DNA from: Gerris lacustris
Taxonomy: Eukaryota > Arthropoda > Insecta > Hemiptera > Gerridae
NCBI GenBank assembly: GCA_951217055.1
Contig: OX578283.1
Coordinates: forward strand, 63,456,228 to 63,520,227
Direction of reading: 5' to 3'
Length of the DNA: 64,000 nt
In this document: piece after piece, positions 56,258 to 64,000 of the stretch
Position numbering within the stretch: position 1 is the stretch's first letter
How the letters are laid out: every line of letters begins with the position of its first letter
Notes under the pieces: generated by a model
Database searches by the model: none
Told to the model about the DNA's origin: nothing
The model's input: the letters and a program-made list of their open reading frames with translations, nothing else
Program-made: the position numbers and the translations under genes

Positions 56258-57541
56258 CAGACACTTTGTTTTTATTCTTTCAACAAACGTTAATTTTGCT
56301 AAAAATGAACGAAGCAAGGGTTAATATGTATAAAAGTTGGGGAAAGGCCAGTTTTTTTTTATTTAGAAAAAAAAAAGTTATTTATAACTCCTTGCCAAGA
56401 TGAAAAGAATTTGTAACATCTTAATTTTTCAGAAGCTCTTTCCTCTTTTTTTTACTTTCTAGAATGTAGGAAAGTGAAGCTTTGCGTGAACCTTTTTTTT
56501 CCCCTCCTGCCTTATTCTGTGTATATTTCAAGCCGTATCTTGTTAATTACCTCTCGCCTTGCTATCTCTAAATTCAATTTTATAAAGTATAAAACGAAAT
56601 ATATCATTCTCTCTAAAGAAACAAAAAAAGTAAAAATAAAAATTAAATTAAGTATAGCTTTTAGTGATTTAACAATTCTAATAATAGTATTGGCTTATAA
56701 TTACCGATTTTTATTTGGAACAAAATAAGTTTGTAAATATGTGGTGGTTTTAAAAGTAAAAACAGTTTTTTCACGCATCGCTTGAGGAATATAATATTGT
56801 GTAGTACATTCTGAGAAATATAACAATTTAAATTTACTGAATATTATTTCTAACATTCTTGTTTATTTCTACAGTCAATTTATATTTCTAAAGGTTTCAG
56901 ACACTTTGTTTTTATTCTTTCAACAAACGTTTATTTCGCTAAAAATGAACGAAGCAAGGGTTAATATGTTATAAGAGTTGGGGAAAGGCCAGTTTTTTTT
57001 ATTTAGAAAAAAAAGTTATTTATAACTCCTTGCCAAGATGAAAAGAATTTTTAACATCTTAATTTTTCAGAAGTTCTTTCCTCTTTTTTTTACTTTCTAG
57101 AATGTAGGAAAGTGAAGCTTTGCGTGAACCTTTTTTTTCCCCTCCTGTCTTATTCTGTGTATATTTCAAGTCCTATCTTGTTAATTACCTCTCGCCTTGC
57201 TATCTCTAAATTCAATTTTATAAAGTATAAAACGAAATATATCATTCTCTCTAAAGAAACAAAAAAAGTAATAATAAAAATTATATTAAGTATAGCTTTT
57301 AGTGCTTTAACAATTCTAATAATATTATTGGCTTATAATTACCGATTTGTATTTGGTACAAAATAAGTTTGTAAATATGTGGTTAGAGGTGGTGGTTTTA
57401 AAGGTAAAAAGAGTTTTTTCACGCATCGCTTGAGGAATATAATATTGTGTAGTACATTCTGAGAAATGTAACAATTTAGATTGACTGAATATTATTTCTA
57501 ACATTCTTGTTTATTTCTACAGTCAATTTATATTTCTAAAG
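56258..57541. repeat. Tandem duplication of a 640-bp segment
   Basis: cagacactttgtttttattc starts at 56258 and again at 56898; the copies continue in parallel to cagtcaatttatatttctaa (about 56890 and 57540). They differ by scattered substitutions and small indels. Each contains an 84-codon frame (56474-56728 and 57112-57366) starting GTG. Most of the differences within the frame change the amino acid, so it is not under coding constraint. Confidence 0.92.
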
Positions 57542-57699
57542 GTAATAATTTTTTGTGAAAAAATGTGTATAGTCTTTGTCTTGAGTAAGTTTTTGTTTTC
57601 TCCTTGCATCTTCCTATTTTGTCGCAATCCTTTATAGAAAGTTAAAAAATAAGTAGCATACTTATATTTAGTAGGCATAAGGTATATTGACATTTTAAT

Positions 57700-58035
57700 G
57701 TTTAGGCTGTGCTACATAACTCGGAAAGCGTTACTAAAAAACGTTACCCGGTGTATTAAGGAGTTAGAAAGGTATAGGAGGTGTGCACAGTCTGTCTCCA
57801 GCTGGGCCTCCCTCCACCGCACGTCATATGGCTGAAGAAAGTCGAAAAGATTTATACGTGTGACAGGGAGTTAGGAAAGAACAGGAGGTTGCCATCAACT
57901 CTCAGCCCTCTCGGCCTACCTAGTATGAAGCCATATTAACAATTCTTCGAAAGGCCGGCGCGGCGTCTTTGAATTCAGTCGTTTGCAATCAAGCCGCGGC
58001 AGTGCCGGTGTGGAGATAAGAATAAAAATTATCTT
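57700..58035 (+). repeat. Dispersed repeat family R3, copy 2 (truncated)
   Basis: It shares gggagttaggaaagaacagg, ttgccatcaactctcagccc and gccgcggcagtgccggtgtg with copies 1 and 3, but lacks the end with gcgaaaacatgaaaatgtc. Confidence 0.75.
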
Positions 58036-58039
58036 TTAG

Positions 58040-58439
58040 TAGGCATAGTAGCATAAGCAGCATATTTAGTAGGCATAATAGTGAGCATAAAAAAATCTGA
58101 ATTACGTTTAAAGACGGCCATACTCGAAGAGGAATTCCTTGAAGTTTGGAATGTTCAATCCAATCCAGAATCCAAATCATGAGAAATTAGGCTATTTGTG
58201 AACTGCACTCCACATCAATTTACACGAACTTGTTTCATTCAACATTTCTTTACGAAAGATATTTAGATTAAAAATATATAGTAGTTGATCACTTATGTTG
58301 TTCTTGATTCTAGATGGACAATACAACCATTGAATTAAAATATTTATTTATTTAATTATTAATTTTATTTATGATAAAAATAATGATCTTGTAGTGATAA
58401 ATGTTATTTAAATTTGATTGCTTCTTAGAAATACTCTTG

Positions 58440-58440
<1 letters not shown>
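58040..58440. other. Stretch with no recognised feature
   Basis: AT-rich. Confidence 0.45.
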
Positions 58441-58442
<2 letters not shown>

Positions 58443-58493
<51 letters not shown>

Positions 58494-58510
58494 GTATAGA
58501 TATATATTTA
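58443..58510. repeat. (TA)n microsatellite
   Basis: About 45 bp of TA with a degenerate tatgta extension. Confidence 0.95.
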
Positions 58511-58866
58511 TATTTGTATTTAGTTTTTAATTAAAAGGACAAATCACTTTATAAAATCTAATACACATTAGTACGGTCCAATAAATATCTCATGGCTTTT
58601 AAACCTTGTTAGAACCTTAGATAATAGAAATGATAATTTTAACTGCAATGGAAACATTTAATCTTCATCGTGAATTTGTGTTGGGTGCTTGGCTGGTTAT
58701 TATTTAAAGGTTTTATTTAAAATATAAAACAAACACGTGCCTTTTTCAATTTGGTGTTAAGTTAAAATTTGACTTGTTTATAAAACATTTAAATCCATAC
58801 ACTTATTATAATTAGAGAAGTATGTATATTATATAATACATTTGAATTAACAGATTTACCATTTTT

Positions 58867-59582
58867 AGGGTCCGTAGGCAAAACCAAGGACCCTTATATT
58901 TTCTTGCGTGTGTCTGTCCGTCCGTCCGGTCGCCTGCTCTCACGGCTACACCTTTCGTCTGATCACTTTGAAATTTGGCATGTGTATGTCTTGTACCAAC
59001 CCACATATTTTCAAAATATATTGACTTAAAAAAAATATTTTTCAAAAAAACTGAAGGGTTAACATTTTTTATTTTTTTTTTTCGACACCGTGAGGGTTAT
59101 CATATGAAAGGGTACGTCGAGCTGATTACAAAAATATATTATTCTTTGGTTATAACTTTGATAGGGCGAGCATAGGCAAGTTTAAAGTGGGTGTGAAACG
59201 TGTCCCCCCCCCCTCTATCTCGCTTATGTGAAGTGCAAAAAATCTGAAAAAAATTCCTGAACATTCTTCGACGAAAAGTAAAGATACCACTTTTTGGAAA
59301 TTTCGAAAAATATATTATTTTATTTTTTATTGACAAAATACGTTTTTTTATAACTATGGTCTTTTCGATGCATTCATATGGTTGTACTCCGGTTCAGTGG
59401 TAAAGAACTACTTTATCAGATGTTTGTTTGTGTGTTTTGAGAATATCAGACCCATAGGATAGTTCAAAGTAAGCTTGTTAGCATTTTAAAAAACACCATC
59501 AATAGGGTACTACTTAAACTATACAGTGTGGCCTACGGACCCTCGCTGTGTGCTGATTAGCACACACTTGACCTGTTTATTT
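58867..59582 (+). mobile_element. Dispersed TIR repeat family R4, copy 2
   Basis: Same orientation and ends as 32054-32750: agggtccgtaggc at 58867 and gcctacggaccct at 59531-59543, then cgctgtgtgctgattagcac. It is nearly colinear with copy 1 with small indels. No frame is conserved between the copies. Confidence 0.75.
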
Positions 59583-59795
59583 ATGTTTATAATTATTTAA
59601 TTTAAGCATCTCTTCATTTATTTGTAATATATAATTTATATAATAATATTTTTTTATATATAATATATAATTTATTTATAATAATTAGTACATACTTAAA
59701 TAAAACACTATTTGTTTAATTTAAAACTATCTATATATGTCTAAACATAATAAATAAATACACATTTTAACATGGATATATTTTAACTGAAATTT

Positions 59796-60625
59796 CCGTC
59801 ACGCAAAAAACAACATGCAAAATTTGACGCTTTTAAATATCGTGCCAGAAAGTTAGGAATTAACAGGAGGTCGAAAGGTTTTCATTTATAGTTCATTATT
59901 TTGACGATAGGAAGGCTGAAGTTTCAATAAATGACATGCAAATGTAAATAAAATGCACTTAAATATCGTACTAGGAAGTTAGAATATAATAGGAGGTAGA
60001 TTTGTTTTCCCTTGTATACATTTTAGTACAATATTTCGGCGATAGAAGTTTTTAAATTGTATAGAAAATGATATCAGAGCTCCTAGCGGACCAAATGGTA
60101 AACAAAGTAGATTAATGTTTCTATAAATTAATAATTTCACACCTTAAAATTAATTTACTATATCAATAATCTAGATGAGTATTTGGGTGAGCTACCAGCA
60201 ATAACCTGGATAACATAACTTCGCCGGCAGTAAAGCGTCCGAGGGAACGGCTATATTTAATAAAGACCAGCTTCACACACTTTAATGGGTCATCTATCTA
60301 TTCACAGACTTAAAATGCATTAAATACGAAACATTTTATTAAAAGAAGGAGAGAGTGTAGTTTAGCAGAATTTATCATGGATATGTTTGCTTTGGGGGAC
60401 AGAAGAAATATCTGTCTCGCAAAAAAACGACATTAAAAATTTGACGCTAAGGAAGTTAATATATAATAGGAGGTAGATTGGTTTTCACTAGTATTCATTC
60501 ATATTTCACTGATAGAAGTTCTAAATTTTATATAAAATTATATCAGAGCTCCTAGCGGACCAAATGGCAATCAATGTTTCATAATTTTACACCTTTAACA
60601 TCCATCTACTATATCAATTAGACAA
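59796..60625 (+). repeat. Diverged tandem/dispersed repeat (two to three partial units)
   Basis: aatttccgtcacgcaaaaaa at 59800 and atctgtctcgcaaaaaaacg at 60409 begin related units. Both run through aatataataggaggtagatt and atcagagctcctagcggacc (60073 and 60540). A further partial unit lies between at about 59915-59995. The phrase ggaagttag...aggaggt also recalls family R3. It is non-coding. Confidence 0.7.
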
Positions 60626-60949
60626 ATGTATACTAATTCTCTCCACTTCATGGAGAACATTATAATGTAGATAAATGGAAAAAGATAAATATAATTTGTA
60701 GATAAAAGTTTTTGAGATAAATATAATTTTAAATATTTTAGAGGTTCTATTTTATTTAAAGGTGCATTTAAAAACCCGAGTTTGATTGTACAGCTTGATA
60801 CTGTGGATCGTAGATCCTGGCGTTTCTATCCCAGTTTACGGAGCATAATTTTGAGAGTACAAGTTATTATCGTTGTTAAAACTTTATTTTGATTCCAACA
60901 GCGGAAGCCTGCTTAATATAACATTTTATACTTACTTATTTGATTTCAT

Positions 60950-61190
60950 TCTCTTCTACCGTGATGTGTAGAGGTTTGACAAATAGACTTCCATTTGGTT
61001 TTATCTTCCTCTAGCCGTCGTGCTTGATTCCAGTCTACTTTTCGCTCTTGGAATTAACTTCTTATGTTATCTTCCCACGTCAGTCATATTCTGCCTTGGG
61101 CTGTTGTTTCGTAAGTTAGCTTTGGGTTCCGCTCATTCCCATCCTTGTCACAAGGCAAAACTATTTAAGTTGGTTGGAGCTCCAGTTTTC
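60950..61190 (-). pseudogene. RTE-like LINE C-terminal fragment
   Basis: The minus strand reads about WEDNIRS, then after a stop/frameshift VDWNQARRLEEDKTKWKSIC and QTSTHH. This fits the GRP...W.DD(I/V)R ... W...A.DR..W......TH tail that ends many RTE/CR1-type LINE polyproteins. The upstream reverse transcriptase is not present. It is short and broken, so the clade is uncertain. Confidence 0.5.
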
Positions 61191-61265
61191 TTACGCAGAT
61201 GATTTGAAAGTTGTCTCTGAGAGTTAGGTTAAATACTGTCTATTTAGGTTTTTGTTTTGCCATTT

Positions 61266-61712
61266 TTATGATTAGGCTATGGAACATGAGTCAAAAACGT
61301 TACGTTACTTTTAGCTTAAAAACACAGAAAAGTATACCAGGGAGTTAAAGAGCTATAGGAGGTGTGTAATACAGTCTCCCAGCTGTTGGGCCTCCCTCCA
61401 CCGCACGTCATAGGCCCGAAGAGAGTCGAAAAGATTTATACGTGTGACAGGGAGTTAGGAAAGTACAGGAGGTTGCCATCAACTCTCAGTCCTCTCAGCC
61501 TACCTAGTATGAAGGCATATTAACAATTCGTAGAAGGCGGGCCGGCGCCTTTGAATTCAGTATTTTTTAATCAAGCCGCAGCAGTGCCGGCGTGGAGATA
61601 AGAATACAAATTTTCTTCCATCTACTTTTATCAATTTATGTCGGTAGTTTACGCAGAGCGAAAACATGAAAATGTCTCATTGTCTTGCGGACTAGTATGC
61701 AAGAAGTATTTT
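61266..61712 (+). repeat. Dispersed repeat family R3, copy 3 (full)
   Basis: It runs from tatggaacatgagtcaaaaa to gcaagaagtattttt and is the mirror of 296-768. It defines the family at about 450 bp. Confidence 0.8.
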
Positions 61713-61769
61713 TTTAGTTGACTCAATTATCTCATCTAAGCTTATTGATTCGTAAGTAAGTATGGGGCT

Positions 61770-61935
61770 TAATAGTAGATGCAGAGAGTCTTACCACATC
61801 TGCTCGGGTATCAATAAATCAAGGGTGGTACAAGGTTGTGGGTTCGATCCCTCACTGTTATGCTCTGATTTATATGCTCACTATAATGATTACACTTTAC
61901 TCGAGTACTAGCACCTGTCAACTACTACTAATAGG
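61770..61935 (+). mobile_element. Diverged tRNA-SINE related to 16180-16668
   Basis: It contains a B box (gggttcgatccctc, near 61840), the following tgttatgctctgatttatat region, which parallels catgatactctgaattgcat in the complete SINE, and an act trinucleotide tail (caactactactaatag). The central duplicated body is missing. Confidence 0.55.
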
Positions 61936-62282
61936 AGATATGTTACATATATTATACAATTGAATAGATAATGCACTTAAAAGAGTCTGTAAATTAGTGT
62001 GCCACATTGATTCCTCGCATCCTATAATTTATATATTTTATTGATGTTATGCTTAAACAACCCAATATTGTCTAATTTACTTACTGTTTCCCCCTTTTTT
62101 TAAATCTGTCAATATTGCTTTGATATTTTACATGAATTAAAGTATCCATTTTGCAAAAGTTAAAGAGCGCAGATGGTTGAAATTAATCTGGGTTTATCTG
62201 CGAGCTACTTTTGACAAACCAACCAAATTTCATATAAATCTAACGAGGACTTTTAAAGATATTGGTATACATAAATGTATGT

Positions 62283-62843
62283 TTATCTACGATTGATACG
62301 AAATATATACATGGAATTTCTGTTTAGAGGCGTAGAAAGTGATTCTATACATACATGTATTCATTGCGCGTTTCATAATTCCTCTTTTTTCCGCCCTAGT
62401 GTGGTATAAAGAAGAATTCTTCACCTTAACGCACGATTAGCGAGTTTGTTTACATTTAACAAAACTAATTTGCTATTTGTTTAATTAAAGTAACAGTTTA
62501 AATCGAGTTTTTAGTGAAAAACAATTATTGATTTATGTCATTATGACGAAAAGGAGGAGAATAATACGCCTCCCGAAATAATTAATTCGGGCACAAAACT
62601 CAACTAATGAATTAATGTCATCTTTATCAAAAGAGAAATACGAACTTACATACAGCAAGTTTATTAAATATTTTTTTCTCTATTTATTATTAAAATCCAA
62701 CAATCGTAGATAAAGTACGGTAAGCCACTCATGCCAAAACTGCATTTTGCTTTGCTCGTGTGGATTTACTACCCTCGGTGTCGCTCGGGTGCAAACTCCA
62801 CACTCGCATGCAAAATGCGACTTTCCGCACTAGACGCGTAATG
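62283..62843 (+). mobile_element. Dispersed repeat family R5, copy C
   Basis: tttatctacgattgatacg at 62283, a degenerate hairpin near 62380-62415, a decayed coding segment (aaggaggagaataatacgcc), and caatcgtagataaagtacgg near 62702 followed by the shared GC-rich 3' part. It is the most diverged of the three copies. Confidence 0.75.
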
Positions 62844-62884
62844 TACTAATGCGGTTGGTGAACGAGAAAGTAATGAGCACACCA

Positions 62885-63145
62885 AGGTTAAATATTATAT
62901 GGGACTAACAATTGGCAAATTATGACCTACCATCCAAATTTTATTAAAATCGGACGAGTGGTTATTAAGATATGTGGTTCTAAAAAATTGAGTGACATAT
63001 CGACAGACAGACATAGAACCAAATATGATCCCTGATGTCTGAAAGAGATTTCTGTCTTGGAATTTTTGAAATCGGACACATAAAAAAAATTTGTTCTTTG
63101 GAACGATCACATAGCTTCCGTTACCTTCGGTAAGCTTGGAAGCTA
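62885..63145 (-). repeat. R1-type end fragment
   Basis: The complement carries aagcttaccgaaggtaacgg, ccaagacagaaatctctttc and the (tctg) tract. It ends near 62890 in gtcccatataatattta. The 97-codon frame across it is incidental. Confidence 0.65.
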
Positions 63146-63149
63146 TAAA

Positions 63150-64000
63150 AGATAGTCTATTGCTTACTCTAGGTTTTATAGAGTTCAATGATTCTTCTCT
63201 ATAGTTAATAAATTGTTTTCACAAGCTAAAACCCATTGCCTATAATTGATACTAGTTAAAATGCTATTACCCTTCCTTTCTCTCTGAATTTAAAGCGCAT
63301 TAAATTAAATTAATATTGATAATAAATAATGAAAATTAGTTTAAAATTTATTAAGGCAAGGTAGCGATTAACAGACATAACTACTACTACAACAACTACT
63401 TCAGTAATGTTATACCAGCTATTCTAAAATCTCTCGGCTATGTGTTTACAGGGCAGAGCTAATGTCTGCAAATTGATTTTCCATTAATAAGTTTGGACCG
63501 AAGGGAGTTAATGAAACTGAGCCCCACAACGATTTTAATTACGCTAAAAAGTCATTTTCGAATTCGTATAATCCAATTGAACGTTTCAAATTGAATTTTT
63601 TACGCCCTCAAGGTTTGAATTGTTATAAATAATTGAGATATTGTAGGTTTTGAAGTGAAATCCCAAAGCTTGAAGAAGATATTTTAATATGGTGGCTGGA
63701 CTAAACGCATATGATCCTTTTTTTTTACAAGCTTTTAATTAACTTGGTTGAAAATCTTATAACTTAGATTGGACACACTTCCCTACTACCAACAAAGTTG
63801 AGACTTGCGCAGATCATGTAATTCCGATGACAATACAATAAGCAGTCATTAGTTTTACAAAATTATTAGTATTTGTCGAGAAATTGCTAAATTTCTGAGA
63901 ATCAAGAAATTGTTAACAATCACGACTCGTGACAGTTAAAGAAGGTTATAATTGACTTCATATGTTAATGTTATTAGGTTTGTTCCAACCCCCCCCCCCC
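63150..64000. other. Terminal stretch with no recognised feature
   Basis: AT-rich, no frame called. It ends in 10 C residues at 63991-64000, which may be the start of another poly-C run or an assembly edge. Confidence 0.45.

Noticed and set aside
56474..57366. Pair of similar 84-codon frames as a small gene family
   Set aside because: Both start at GTG, lie in a tandem duplication, and most base differences change the amino acid. This shows no coding constraint.

Overview
This is a eukaryotic, AT-rich, repeat-dense window. It most likely comes from an arthropod, probably an insect. The support is two spliced exons of a kainate-type ionotropic glutamate receptor, plus a mobile-element mix typical of insect genomes (Jockey/I-type LINEs, a Penelope-like element, mariner, pogo, hAT and piggyBac-like elements, tRNA- and 5S-headed SINEs). 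Nothing bacterial was found: no operons, no ribosome binding sites and no prokaryotic RNA genes. I cannot name the species.

The only host gene I can support is on the + strand. Its exons at 2808-2861 and 19837-20001 are both phase 0 with canonical splice sites, and together encode a contiguous piece of the receptor's amino-terminal domain. About 17 kb of intron separates them. I did not find the flanking exons, so everything downstream of 20001 appears to be intron or intergenic DNA filled with transposons.

Layout. 1-2.4 kb: hairpin repeat, dispersed repeat, a decayed mitochondrial cox3 copy (minus strand). 2.8-20 kb: exons and their intron, holding a piggyBac-like MITE, a Penelope-like endonuclease fragment split by a 130-bp hAT MITE with target duplication, two tandem TIR repeats, a truncated LINE inserted in an older repeat with target duplication, and a complete tRNA-SINE. 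20-46 kb: pogo-like elements with zinc-binding transposase tails, a 5S-headed SINE, a mariner-type element, several TIR repeats, a TIR-bounded 94-bp tandem array, and Jockey-type fragments. 46.1-51.8 kb: a full-length LINE with both ORFs open, a 3' A-tail and a 9-bp target duplication. This is the youngest and best preserved element. 52-64 kb: dispersed repeat families, a 43-bp tandem array of 21 copies, a 640-bp tandem duplication, and an RTE-like tail.

The coding parts do not work together as a pathway. The window records successive transposon insertions into and beyond a long neuronal-receptor gene. The most useful observations are nested insertions with empty-site evidence, dispersed families that share a core but have different ends, and the intact LINE. 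I found no convincing new defence or biosynthetic system.
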